DNA from: Stackebrandtia nassauensis DSM 44728
Lineage (GTDB): Bacteria; Actinomycetota; Actinomycetes; Mycobacteriales; Micromonosporaceae
DNA length: 64,000 bases
Reading direction: 5' to 3'
Assembly: GCF_000024545.1 (NCBI RefSeq)
Contig: NC_013947.1
Location: 3,472,001 to 3,536,000 of the forward strand
The notes under the pieces are model-generated. The model was not told the origin of the DNA. It saw only the letters and a program-made list of their open reading frames with translations, and made no database searches. Within the stretch, counting starts at the first letter, position 1. The number at the start of each line of letters is the position of its first letter. Both the position numbers and the translations under genes were made by a program. Below are positions 51,187 through 59,915 of this stretch, piece after piece.

Positions 51187-51840
51187 GTGACCGAACCGGC
51201 GAACAACCGCCTGGAACGACGCAAGGCACGCACCCGCGCCGCCCTCATCGGCGCCGCCCGCGCCTTCATCGCGGAGGGCAAGCTCACCGCCCCGATCCTG
51301 GAGATCACCCAGGCCGCCGACGTGGGTATGGGCTCGTTCTACAACCACTTCGACAGCCGGGAGCACCTGTTCCAGGCCGCCGTGGAGGAAGCCCTGCACG
51401 ACTACGGCGAGGCCCTCGACCGCATCAGCGACGACCTCGACGACCCGGCCGCCAAGTTCGCCCAGAACTTCCGGCTGACCGGACGGCTGCACCGCCGCAA
51501 CCCGCAGCTGAGCAAGATCCTGCTGCACGACCGGCCCTCCCTGGCCGGACCGCTCAAGGGCGTCACCCTGCTGGCCCGCCGCGACATCGACGCCGCCATC
51601 GACAAGGGACAGTTCACCGTCGCCGACCCCGAACTGGCGCTCGTCATCGTGGCCGGAGCCGCCGTGGCACTGGGACAGCTGCTGCACGACCAACCCGAGC
51701 GCGACGACGCCGAGGCGACCGACCAGGTCACCGAGGACCTGCTGCGCATGATGGGCCTGTCCGGCGAAACCGCCCACAAGCTGGCGATCGCGCCGCTGCC
51801 CGACATCGACGACCTCGACAAGCACCGCCCGACGCGCTAG
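51187..51840 (+). CDS. TetR-family transcriptional repressor
   Basis: 217-residue repressor with HTH at about 15-60 (RAALIGAARAFIAEGKLTAP, VGMGSFYNHFDSREHLF) and an alpha-helical ligand domain. GTG 51187 is preceded by GGAGG. It is divergent from the MMPL-YhgE operon, with two matched dyads in the 139-bp gap, so it should repress both that operon and itself. The inducing ligand is probably a substrate of the pump. Confidence 0.93.
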   Translation: MTEPANNRLERRKARTRAALIGAARAFIAEGKLTAPILEITQAADVGMGSFYNHFDSREHLFQAAVEEALHDYGEALDRISDDLDDPAAKFAQNFRLTGRLHRRNPQLSKILLHDRPSLAGPLKGVTLLARRDIDAAIDKGQFTVADPELALVIVAGAAVALGQLLHDQPERDDAEATDQVTEDLLRMMGLSGETAHKLAIAPLPDIDDLDKHRPTR

Positions 51841-51893
51841 CGGCACCACATCACCGGGCGGCGGGAACGCGCGCCGATAGCTAGACTCCGGTC

Positions 51894-52925
51894 GTGGCTC
51901 GTCGATCTGTGCCGCACCGCCCCACGATCGCCGATGTGGCGGCCCTGGCCGGTGTCTCGAAAGGCGCGGTCTCGCGCGCCTTCAACGGCGGCGAACGCAT
52001 CAGCGCGGCCACCATCCAGCGCATCCACGACGCCGCCACCCAGCTGGGCTGGGTCCCCAGCGCGGCGGCCCGGGCCATCAACGGCGCGCCCACGCAAGCG
52101 GTCGGCATCGTCGTGCGCCGTCCGCCCGAACTGCTCGACATCGATCCGTTCTTCCCGGCGTTCTTGGCCGGAGTCGAGACCGTGCTGGCCCGCCACGAAT
52201 ACGCCACCATCATCCGCTTCGTCGAGGGCGCCAAACAGGAACGCGCCTGCTACGAGCGCATGATGGCCGAACGACAGGTCGACGGGTTCCTGCTCAACGA
52301 CCTGCGCCGACCCGACTTCCGGTTCCGGTTGTTGTCCGGAATGGGAGCCCCGGCCGTGGTGGTGGGAACACCAGGCCCCTCGTGCCCGTACCCCAGTGTG
52401 GACAGTGACAGCACCCCGCGGGTCCGGCAACTCATCGAGCACCTCATCGCCATGGGGCACCGGCGCATCGCGCACGTGACCGGCGTGCCGGAACTGCTGC
52501 ATTCCCGGGCCCGGGAAACGCTGTGGCGACAGACCCTCGCCGACCACGGCATCGAACCCGGACCCGTGGCCGTCGGCAACTTCGTCGCCGCCGGTGGGGC
52601 ACAGGCGACGCGACAGCTGCTGGCCGAACCACGGCGACCGAGCGCGATCTTCTACGGCAACGACGTCATGGCCGTGGGAGGTATGGCGGTCCTGGCCGAA
52701 CACGGCCTGCGGGTGCCCGAGGACGTGGCGGTGGCCGGGTTCGACGACATCGAACTCGCCTCCTACCTGACCCCGGCGTTGTCGACGGTGCACTGCGACT
52801 ACCCCGGTCTGGGACGGGCCGCGGCCGAGATGCTGTTGACCGCGATCGGCGGCACCGCGCCGTCGTGGCGGGTGACGCTGCCGACCCAGGTGCGACTGCG
52901 CCGGTCCACGGCGAACACAGGGTAA
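51894..52925 (+). CDS. LacI-family transcriptional regulator
   Basis: 343-residue LacI/GalR member. HTH about 10-32 (PTIADVAALAGVSKGAVSRA), hinge ARAINGAPTQ, then the sugar-binding domain (VGIVVRRPPELLDIDPFF, VVVGTPGPSCPYPSVDSDS, IFYGNDVMAVGGMAVL, VAGFDDIELASYL). Start GTG 51894. It lies just before the GH16 and SARP genes in the same direction. It is the only sugar-type repressor in the polysaccharide region, so it may report breakdown products. AAACG-N8-CGTTT at 52924-52941, right after its stop, is a possible site. Confidence 0.92.
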   Translation: MARRSVPHRPTIADVAALAGVSKGAVSRAFNGGERISAATIQRIHDAATQLGWVPSAAARAINGAPTQAVGIVVRRPPELLDIDPFFPAFLAGVETVLARHEYATIIRFVEGAKQERACYERMMAERQVDGFLLNDLRRPDFRFRLLSGMGAPAVVVGTPGPSCPYPSVDSDSTPRVRQLIEHLIAMGHRRIAHVTGVPELLHSRARETLWRQTLADHGIEPGPVAVGNFVAAGGAQATRQLLAEPRRPSAIFYGNDVMAVGGMAVLAEHGLRVPEDVAVAGFDDIELASYLTPALSTVHCDYPGLGRAAAEMLLTAIGGTAPSWRVTLPTQVRLRRSTANTG

Positions 52926-52943
52926 ACGATTGTGGACGTTTTG
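52924..52943. promoter_or_regulatory. AAACG-N8-CGTTT dyad containing a 12-mer shared with the lyase promoter
   Basis: The dyad spans 52924-52941. It includes GTGGACGTTTTG (52932-52943), which recurs inverted at 62121-62132 in the centre of the PL7/WXG promoter. A shared regulator, perhaps the LacI protein, is suggested. Confidence 0.4.
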
Positions 52944-52987
52944 AAGGGATGCCCGAAATGACGCCCTTGCCCCGGTACCCACCACCT

Positions 52988-53003
52988 GGTATACCGGTAT
53001 ACC
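52988..53003. promoter_or_regulatory. Perfect 16-bp palindrome upstream of the GH16 gene
   Basis: GGTATACCGGTATACC: two adjacent GGTATACC units, each itself a palindrome. It lies 30 bases before the GH16 start, where a repressor would block the promoter. GTATAC half-sites are compatible with a GntR-type regulator; no such gene is nearby. Confidence 0.55.
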
Positions 53004-53032
53004 TGTTGCCGGACAAGGCCTGAGGAGTACCA

Positions 53033-53881
53033 GTGAGATCCAAAGCCATCACGATCGCGACAGTCGCACTCGCCACCGCCGTCGTCGGCACCCTCGCCGT
53101 CACCGTTCCGGGGCTGGCCAGCGGCACCCCGGTGTCCGACAAGCGATCCGACACCGCCGCCGAAGCCCTCGACTGGGGCGACCCGATTCCCGAGCACTCC
53201 GACGAGTTCGACTACGGCAGCCCCGACTCACCCGCCGTCCCCGACCAGTCGAAGTGGAGTCTCGCGGGCGGCGGCGAGGGACAGTGCTGGGAAGGCCACG
53301 CGGGCAACGGAAGACGCTGCGACAAGAACACCCGCGTCCACGGTGGCATGCTGCGCATGGTCGGCGAGGCCAACGGCGACTCCGGCTGGCTGGGCTCGCA
53401 GTTCAGCCGCCAGTACGGACGCTACGAGGCCCGCGTCCGCTCCACCAACACCGAGCCCCCCGGCGACCGGCAGTACCACCCGCTGCTGATCATCTGGCCC
53501 GAGTCCGACGAGTGGCCGCAGGGCGGCGAATACGACTACCTGGAGAACAGCTCCCCCGGCGAGGACTGCGCCGAATCGTTCATCCACTATCCACACGACC
53601 CCGAAGCCGACGTCCAGCAGGAGTTCACCGAGGAGACCGACTGTGGTGAGCCACTGACCGAATGGCATAACATCGGTTTCGAATGGACGCCGGACCACGT
53701 CGCCGGGTTCATCGACGGCAAGGAATGGTTCCGCTACTCCGGTGGTGAGAACGACATCCGCGAATGCATCCAGTGCATGGATTCCGGATACCAGACCTTC
53801 CAGCTCGACAACTTCCACGGCGACGACATGACCCCGGCCGAATACGAGATCGACTGGTACCGGGAGTACGCCGCGCCGTGA
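53033..53881 (+). CDS. Secreted GH16 beta-glucanase-like enzyme
   Basis: 282-residue exported glycosidase. Signal peptide residues 1 to about 29 (hydrophobic core TVALATAVVGTLAVTVPGLA). The GH16 jelly-roll has the catalytic E-x-D-x-x-E motif intact as E166-Y-D-Y-L-E171, preceded by WPQGG. FSRQYGRYEARV and WHNIGFEWTPDHVAGFIDG are typical GH16 strands. Cysteines are numerous (at least eight), suggesting disulfides. Probable substrate a beta-1,3/1,4-glucan or marine-type galactan. GTG 53033 follows GAGGAG. Its stop overlaps the SARP start (GTGA), an unusual coupling of a secreted enzyme to a regulator. Confidence 0.9.
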   Translation: MRSKAITIATVALATAVVGTLAVTVPGLASGTPVSDKRSDTAAEALDWGDPIPEHSDEFDYGSPDSPAVPDQSKWSLAGGGEGQCWEGHAGNGRRCDKNTRVHGGMLRMVGEANGDSGWLGSQFSRQYGRYEARVRSTNTEPPGDRQYHPLLIIWPESDEWPQGGEYDYLENSSPGEDCAESFIHYPHDPEADVQQEFTEETDCGEPLTEWHNIGFEWTPDHVAGFIDGKEWFRYSGGENDIRECIQCMDSGYQTFQLDNFHGDDMTPAEYEIDWYREYAAP

Positions 53882-56800
53882 CCGACACCGCCAGCCGCAG
53901 CCGGAACGAGCCCGACGCGACGCCCACCCCGGCGTCCGGCGGCGACACCGGCTTCCGGCTGCTGGGCCCACTCGAGGTGACCCACCACGGCGAGGTCCTC
54001 GAGGTTCCGCCCGGACGGCAGCAGGCGCTGCTCGCGGCACTGCTGCTGCGGCCGGGCGAGATCGTGTCGGCACCGACGCTCATCGAGCAGGTCTGGGGCG
54101 GCGACGCCGATCGCACCGTCCTCAACGTGTGCGTGATGCGACTGCGACGGTCCCTCAAGGACCCCAACCGCGAACTGGTTCGCGCCGAGGGCAACGGTTA
54201 CCGCATCGCGGCCGCACCCGACACCGTCGATCTGCACCGGTTCCGGAAACTGTGCGAGCGGGCCGGAACGGCCCGCGACCGAGGCGACCCCGCGGCCGAA
54301 CGCGACGCCCTCCACCAGGCACTCGCGTTGTGGCGCGGCGACGCCCTGTCCGGGATCGCCTCGTCGGTGCTGCAAGCCGAGGTCGTGCCGATCCTCGAAG
54401 AGGAGCGGCTGGCCGCGACCGAACGACGCGTGGACGCCGACCTCGACGGCGAGGCCCACGCCGAGGTGATCGGCGAACTGCGCCAGCTGGTCGCCGATCA
54501 CCCGTTCCGGGAACGGTTCTGGTGCCAGCTGCTGCTGGCCCTGTACCGGTCGGGCCGCCAGTCCGAGGCGCTGGACGCCTACCGCACGGCACGGGAACGA
54601 CTCGCCGACGAGCTCGGCATCGAGCCGAGCCAGGAGTTGCGCGAGCTCCACCACCGCATCCTCACTTCCGATCCGACGCTGCTGACGCCCCGGCCCGCCG
54701 AGCCGTCGGTCCCACGTGTCGTCCCGGCCCAACTGCCCCCCGCCACAGCCGGATTCAGCGGCCGCAGAGACCAACTGCGGCAGCTGGATCGCCTACTTGA
54801 CGACACCGAACCCGCACCAACCACATTGATCACCGGGCCGCCGGGAGCCGGTAAGACGACCCTGGCGGTGCACTGGGCCGGTCGCCACCGTGACCGGTGG
54901 CCCGACGGTCAGCTCTACATCGACCTGCGCGGATACGGGCCCGAGCCGTTGGTCCAGCCGATCGAGGCCCTGGCGTACTTCCTGCGCGCGATCGGACTGC
55001 CTACCGACCAGGTGCCACCTCAGCAGGCGGAGGCGTCGGCTTTGTTCCGGTCACGGATCGCCGGCCGCAGGCTGCTGATCGTGCTCGACAATGCCGCCAC
55101 CGTCGATCAAGTGCGTCCACTGCTGCCCGGCGGTGGCGACTGTCTGGCCATAGTGACCAGCCGAGACCGGTTGACCGGCCTGGTCGCCAAGGAGGGCGCC
55201 CGTGTCCTGAGTGTCGACGTGATGGCCGACGCCGAAGCCCAGACACTGCTGTCCGATGCCGTCGGTGACGCCCGGCTCGCCGCCGAACCCGATGCGGCCG
55301 CCGCACTGGCACGCCTGTGTGGCAACCTGCCGCTGGCGCTGCGGATCACGGCCGCAGACCTGATCAACCATCCACAGCGGAGTCTCACCCGGCACGTGGA
55401 CCGGCTGCGCACCGGCAACCGCCTGGACGCGCTTCAGGTCGCCGACGACGACGGTACCGCGGTGCGAGCGGCCTTCCGATCCTCCTACGCTCGACTGCCC
55501 GAACCAGTGAGGCGACTGTTCCGGTTGCTGGGACTGTTCCCCGGTTCGGAGATCGGCCTGGAGTCCGCCGCCTCGCTGGCGGGCGTCGAGGCCGCCGCGA
55601 CCGAACCGCTGCTGGATCGTCTGATCTCCGCCCATCTGGTGACGCCGCGGGGAGCCGAACGGTTCGCGTTGCACGATCTGCTGCGCTTGTTCGCCCAGGA
55701 GCTGGGGCAGGAGGAGGACGCCGACGCCGAACGCGAGGCCGCCACGCGGCGGCTCTACGACCACTATTCACGCGTCGCCGTCGCCGCGGCGAATCGGATG
55801 TACTCGTTCGTGGTGACGCTGCCGTTGTCGGAGGAGGCGGCGAGGATCCCGGTGAGCTTCGACGACGACACCACGGCGTCGGCATGGTTCGACACCGAAC
55901 ACCCCAACCTCGTCGCACTGGTTCGGTACGCCGCCGATCGCGGCGACCACCTCGACGCCTGCCGGCTGGCCGCCACGATGCAAAGCTATCTGCACAGCAA
56001 GATGCACGCCGTCGACTGGCTCAACGTCGCTCGCGCCTATCTGTTCGCCGCCCGCCAGATTGTGGATTTCAGGGCCCAGATCCTGGCTCATCTGAGCTTG
56101 GCCAACCTGCACCGCTCCCGCGCTCAGCGTAACGCCGCCATCAAACACTTCGAGCAGGCGCTGGCGTTGAGCCGTCACAGCGGCTGGGTCGACGGACAGT
56201 CCATAACCCACAACAATCTCAGTGGTGTCTACGACTACGAGGGAAAACTGCGACTGACGGTTCATCACCTGCATCAGGCGCTGGAACTGCGCTCGCCAAC
56301 GCGGGACATCACGTCGAAGGCGGTCGTTCTCAGCAACCTCGGCAGGGCGTTGCTGCGGTTGGGGCACGTGGAGGACGCGGTCGACCACCTGGAACGTGCG
56401 ACGAACATTCACCAACGGCGCGGTGCCAGGGTGAGCGAGTCCCGCAGCCGCGCCAGTCTCGGCGAGGCACTGTGCGAGCTGGGACAGCACCACCGTGCGC
56501 TGGCATTGCTGAACCACGCGGTAGCGGTGCAACGGGAGCTGGACGACAGAATGTTCCTACCCAACACCCTGTGCCGACTGGCGAACGCCCACCTCGACGT
56601 CGGCCAGACCGATCTCGCCGCCGAACTGGTGCCGACCGCGATGGCACTGGTACGCGAAACCGGACATCGCCGTTCAGAGGCATGGGTCACCTACGTGACC
56701 GCCCGGGTGCATGAGCACACCGGCTGCCCTGATGCCGCGCTCGATGGCTACGCCCAGGCGCTACGGCTGAGCCGGGAACGCGGTAACGGATATCTTCAGG

Positions 56801-56955
56801 TGCAGGCGATGATCGGCATGAGCTCCGCCCATCACCAACTCGGTCAGCGGGAGTCGGCCCGCCGCTGTATCGACAAGGCCCTCGCGAGAGCTCGCCGTTT
56901 CGAGTACGCGCTTCTGGAACGACAGGCCGAGGCCGTCCGGGTCGCCCTGAGCTGA
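53878..56955 (+). CDS. AfsR/SARP-type regulator (SARP-NB-ARC-TPR)
   Basis: 1025-residue activator. OmpR-type winged helix about 26-112 (FRLLGPLEV, VLNVCVMRLRRSLKD, NGYRI); bacterial transcriptional activation domain about 115-265 (DLHRFRKLCERAG, YRSGRQSEALDAYR, LADELGIEPSQEL). The NB-ARC ATPase has Walker A GPPGAGKTT at about 320-328, RRLLIVLDNA (Walker B) and GNLPLALRI. Tetratricopeptide repeats run from about 730 to the end. SARPs bind heptamers repeated every 11 bp next to -10 elements; such sites occur at 62081-62175. GTG 53878 is within the GH16 stop, so it is made with GH16. Confidence 0.93.
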   Translation: MTDTASRSRNEPDATPTPASGGDTGFRLLGPLEVTHHGEVLEVPPGRQQALLAALLLRPGEIVSAPTLIEQVWGGDADRTVLNVCVMRLRRSLKDPNRELVRAEGNGYRIAAAPDTVDLHRFRKLCERAGTARDRGDPAAERDALHQALALWRGDALSGIASSVLQAEVVPILEEERLAATERRVDADLDGEAHAEVIGELRQLVADHPFRERFWCQLLLALYRSGRQSEALDAYRTARERLADELGIEPSQELRELHHRILTSDPTLLTPRPAEPSVPRVVPAQLPPATAGFSGRRDQLRQLDRLLDDTEPAPTTLITGPPGAGKTTLAVHWAGRHRDRWPDGQLYIDLRGYGPEPLVQPIEALAYFLRAIGLPTDQVPPQQAEASALFRSRIAGRRLLIVLDNAATVDQVRPLLPGGGDCLAIVTSRDRLTGLVAKEGARVLSVDVMADAEAQTLLSDAVGDARLAAEPDAAAALARLCGNLPLALRITAADLINHPQRSLTRHVDRLRTGNRLDALQVADDDGTAVRAAFRSSYARLPEPVRRLFRLLGLFPGSEIGLESAASLAGVEAAATEPLLDRLISAHLVTPRGAERFALHDLLRLFAQELGQEEDADAEREAATRRLYDHYSRVAVAAANRMYSFVVTLPLSEEAARIPVSFDDDTTASAWFDTEHPNLVALVRYAADRGDHLDACRLAATMQSYLHSKMHAVDWLNVARAYLFAARQIVDFRAQILAHLSLANLHRSRAQRNAAIKHFEQALALSRHSGWVDGQSITHNNLSGVYDYEGKLRLTVHHLHQALELRSPTRDITSKAVVLSNLGRALLRLGHVEDAVDHLERATNIHQRRGARVSESRSRASLGEALCELGQHHRALALLNHAVAVQRELDDRMFLPNTLCRLANAHLDVGQTDLAAELVPTAMALVRETGHRRSEAWVTYVTARVHEHTGCPDAALDGYAQALRLSRERGNGYLQVQAMIGMSSAHHQLGQRESARRCIDKALARARRFEYALLERQAEAVRVALS

Positions 56956-57150
56956 CCGTCCACAACACCCCATAGTGGAAGCTGTGGTCCCGTTGACCGG
57001 GAAACGGTTGTTGGCGCTGACGTGGAGCGGGAACGGATTCACCGACGCACCGACCGGGTCCTCGGGAATCGCCGTTCCCGACGCTCTGGCATCCGGTCCC
57101 GACACCATCAGCCAGAGCGCCTCCGCCAGCGCCAACAACCGTGTCTTCAT
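56956..57150 (-). pseudogene. Truncated N-terminus of a secreted DUF4038-like glycosidase
   Basis: A frame opens at ATG 57150, overlapping the stop of the upstream glycosidase as TGATG with GGAGG 6 bases before it. It encodes a short signal-peptide-like start (MKTRLLALAEALWLMVSGPD) followed by FPLHVSANNRFPVNG. That resembles the PLxVSxNGRYLVD opening of DUF4038/apiosidase-like proteins. The frame then loses that character, and past 56955 it is antisense to the end of the SARP gene, stopping at 56761. I read it as the remains of a fifth operon gene deleted from its 3' side; a genuine 129-residue protein is less likely. Confidence 0.4.
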
Positions 57151-58415
57151 CAGTCCTCCGACTCGGAGGCCGATGAGTAAACGACGCTCTTCAAGTGCTC
57201 CAGCACACCGGCGGTGAAGTTCTCCATCAGTTCCTCACCGCTGCCGTTGACACCAGGATCCGGTCCCAACGCGTAGTCGAACTTGGTCGACCCGCAGTCG
57301 TCGTGGTAGCGGCACGGGATGTACTGGTTCCACTGGTTGAGCATGTAACCCCAGCTGGCGCCGGTGGCAACCATCGCGTCGATCGACTTCTTGTCCTCGT
57401 CGAACGTGTCGTCGGTGTACTCACCCTTGGTGTTGTCGGTCTCGTTGAGCACGATCGGACGGTCGTAGTCGCCCTGCTGGTCGGCGACCGCGTCGGCGCA
57501 GCCCTGGGCGTCCTTGCCGTTGCAGTGAACGAACGACAGGTCAGCGGCATCGGCGGCCGGGCCCTGCAGGATCGATGCGTCCCCGTAACGGGAAGCGCTG
57601 ACGGCCAGCCGGAAGGCGGCGTTGTCGAAACGGGACTGCGCGAGCTTGATCAGCTCGGCCATGCCCTCGTCGGAGGAGATGATGTCGGGGTAGTCGTCAT
57701 CGTTGTGCTCGTTGGCGATCTCGATGACGACGTTGCGGTAGTCGTTGTCGATCAGCCAGTCCGTCACGTTCGTGGTCGCCTTACGCACCGCGTCCTCATC
57801 GTCGAAGACCCCGGTCTGGCGGAAGTAGAAGTACCCCAGGACCACCACCATGTTCCGTTCGGCGTGGGCTTCGATCACCTTGCCGAGCCGGTCCATCCAT
57901 TCGGGCCGCAGCGAACCGTCACTGTTGAACGCCGGGTTCGTCGCGTCGAAGTTGGGGTTGCCGCCCTGCAGGTTGACGTCGGTGGCCAACAGCCCGTTCG
58001 CCTTGTAGGAGTCCAGGTTCGCGATGAACTGGTCGGTGTTGGACTGCGGGTCGAAGTCCGGGTCGTGGTCGTGAACGTTGCCGCTCTCGTCGTCGAAGAC
58101 AGCGTTGGCGGACCGCAGGTTCGGCAACGTGCCGCGAACGGCTTCGGAGAAGTCCTCCCCCTGCCAGCCGGGCGTGTAGGTCAGCTCCCACTCGCCTTCG
58201 CCTTGCCGCACATAGAACTTGTCCGGTTCGTAGTCGGCACCGATGAGGTGCCCCGGCAGGACGTGCACCTGACCCTGCCGGGACGAATTCGGTTCGCCGG
58301 TCGACTCGCCTTGCGCGGGGATCGCGCTCATGGCGCCCACCAGGGCGGCCGCGAGTACGGCGAACATCCAGTACCGGGTGATGCCACGGCGCCAACGCTT
58401 CTGTGGCTTGTGCAC
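57150..58415 (-). CDS. Secreted glycoside hydrolase, clan-A (GH5-like) TIM barrel
   Basis: 421-residue exported protein. Signal peptide about 1-36 (basic start KPQKRWRRGITRYW, core MFAVLAAALVGAMS). The barrel has the acid/base in VVIEIANEHND (the N-E of clan A) and a likely nucleophile in RPIVLNETDN; WGYMLNQWNQY sits where the barrel closes. I cannot name the GH family with confidence, and the substrate is unknown. It is the fourth gene of the lyase operon, 35 bases after the PL6 stop. Confidence 0.75.
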   Translation of the reverse strand: MHKPQKRWRRGITRYWMFAVLAAALVGAMSAIPAQGESTGEPNSSRQGQVHVLPGHLIGADYEPDKFYVRQGEGEWELTYTPGWQGEDFSEAVRGTLPNLRSANAVFDDESGNVHDHDPDFDPQSNTDQFIANLDSYKANGLLATDVNLQGGNPNFDATNPAFNSDGSLRPEWMDRLGKVIEAHAERNMVVVLGYFYFRQTGVFDDEDAVRKATTNVTDWLIDNDYRNVVIEIANEHNDDDYPDIISSDEGMAELIKLAQSRFDNAAFRLAVSASRYGDASILQGPAADAADLSFVHCNGKDAQGCADAVADQQGDYDRPIVLNETDNTKGEYTDDTFDEDKKSIDAMVATGASWGYMLNQWNQYIPCRYHDDCGSTKFDYALGPDPGVNGSGEELMENFTAGVLEHLKSVVYSSASESED

Positions 58416-58450
58416 TTCGGGCTCCTTTGTCGCTGGTTCTCGGATTCGGG

Positions 58451-59902
58451 CTACGGGGCGTCGGGGCCGACGTCGCCGGGGCTGAGCGGGTGGCGGGTGA
58501 CGTCGGCCGTGGACCGCTCGTCGGCGCCGGTGTCGGGCTTGTCGTCGCGGTCCTGGCCGTCCATGTCGTCGGTGACGAACTCGTGTGTGGCGCTGGCGGC
58601 GTCGATCGCCGGGCTGTTCTCGCCGAGCCGGTACAGGCCGTCGGCGTCGGTCAGCCGGGGGTCGGTCACGGCGATGGCGTCCTCGGGTGCGTCGACGCCC
58701 ACAGTGGCCGTGCCGGTCGGCCAGGCGATGTTGCCCTGGTACGTGTGGTTCTTGGGAGTCTTGAGTTCGTTGAACAGCTTGCCCTCGCCGCCGGTCACCA
58801 CGTTGTCGGCGACGATCGAGTCGGCCGGGGCGTGCTCGTAGTTGGCGCCGATCTCGATATTGGACACGTTGTCGACGAAGGTGTTGTGCACGACGGTGGC
58901 CCGGTAGACCCGGAAGTGCGAGTCCAGGGAGCCGTCGGTGTCCACGTCACCGCCGTCGAGTTGCAGGGCGGCGTCGTAGCCGGTGCCGGTCAGGCCCTGG
59001 AAGTAGTTGTCGAAGATCCGGTGGTCCTGCCCGTACACCCTGATGCCGCCCGAGCCCTCCTCCCCCTCGCCGAGGAAGAAGTTGCCGTACAGCTGGCCGC
59101 GATTGCCGTGCCGCTGCACCAAAGCGCCCTGCGAGGAGCGGAAGGTGTTGTAGCGGACGATGTTGTCGTTGCTCTTGACCGACACGATCTCCGGGTCACC
59201 GTCGCAGTTCTCGAACAGATTGTTCTCCACAATGGTGTTGCCGCTGGATTCGGAGATGGAGCTCTGGCCGATCCGCACCGCCTCCATCTCGTTCTCGGCG
59301 CGGGGACCGATGTCGTGGAAGTGGTTGTGGTCGATACGGTCGTGCTGGGACTGCTCGGTCTCGGATCCGTCGATCGTGACGAAGTTGCCCAGCTGGTGTT
59401 TCTCGCCGAAGTCGTTGTGGTCGACGCGGTTGTGGTGACTGTCGGCGCCCTGGATGATGACCCACTTCAGCGACTCCTCCTCGGCCAGCCGGAACACGTT
59501 GCGGGTCAGCCGGACGTTGTTCGAGCTGGTGAGTTTCAGCGTGTCACTGTTGGTCCATGTCAGACCCTCGAAGGTCACATAGGACGACTTGTCGACCTCC
59601 AGCTGCCCCTCGTTGATCACGGCCTGGCCACGGTTCTTCGCCACCACGGTGATCGGCGCGTCCTTCGTGCCGTGCTTGCCGGTCATGCCGTCGATGGCGT
59701 ACTCGCCGTCGGCCAGCACGATCTCGTCCCCGGCCTTCGCGGCGGACATCGCCGCGGCCAACTGCTCGGAGTCACCCACGTCGATGACGCGGCGCGGGTT
59801 CGCCTCGTCGGCCTGTCCGATCGCCTGCGGCAGTGCCACCGCCGCGACGACGACCAGTGCCGAGGCGACGGCCGTCGCCGCCAGGCGTGCGTGTGCCTTC
59901 AT
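58451..59902 (-). CDS. Secreted PL6 polysaccharide lyase (alginate lyase/chondroitinase B type)
   Basis: 483-residue exported lyase. Signal peptide about 1-32. A right-handed beta-helix begins RRVIDVGDSEQLAAAMSAAKAGDEIVLADG. The PL6 catalytic Lys and Arg are present: K in HNDFGEKHQLGNFV and R in NEMEAVRIGQSS. Repeated N-x-F/N-x-V ladder motifs continue to about 400. PL6 enzymes cleave alginate or dermatan sulfate by beta-elimination; with a PL7 in the same operon alginate is the better guess. AAGGAG precedes ATG 59902. 13 bases separate it from the preceding gene. Confidence 0.9.
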   Translation of the reverse strand: MKAHARLAATAVASALVVVAAVALPQAIGQADEANPRRVIDVGDSEQLAAAMSAAKAGDEIVLADGEYAIDGMTGKHGTKDAPITVVAKNRGQAVINEGQLEVDKSSYVTFEGLTWTNSDTLKLTSSNNVRLTRNVFRLAEEESLKWVIIQGADSHHNRVDHNDFGEKHQLGNFVTIDGSETEQSQHDRIDHNHFHDIGPRAENEMEAVRIGQSSISESSGNTIVENNLFENCDGDPEIVSVKSNDNIVRYNTFRSSQGALVQRHGNRGQLYGNFFLGEGEEGSGGIRVYGQDHRIFDNYFQGLTGTGYDAALQLDGGDVDTDGSLDSHFRVYRATVVHNTFVDNVSNIEIGANYEHAPADSIVADNVVTGGEGKLFNELKTPKNHTYQGNIAWPTGTATVGVDAPEDAIAVTDPRLTDADGLYRLGENSPAIDAASATHEFVTDDMDGQDRDDKPDTGADERSTADVTRHPLSPGDVGPDAP

Positions 59903-59915
59903 GGTTCTCCTTCGG

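Noticed and set aside
56975-57217. Short plus-strand open frame after the SARP gene
   Set aside because: No ribosome site and no protein-like features; it is the complement of the minus-strand signal-peptide remnant.
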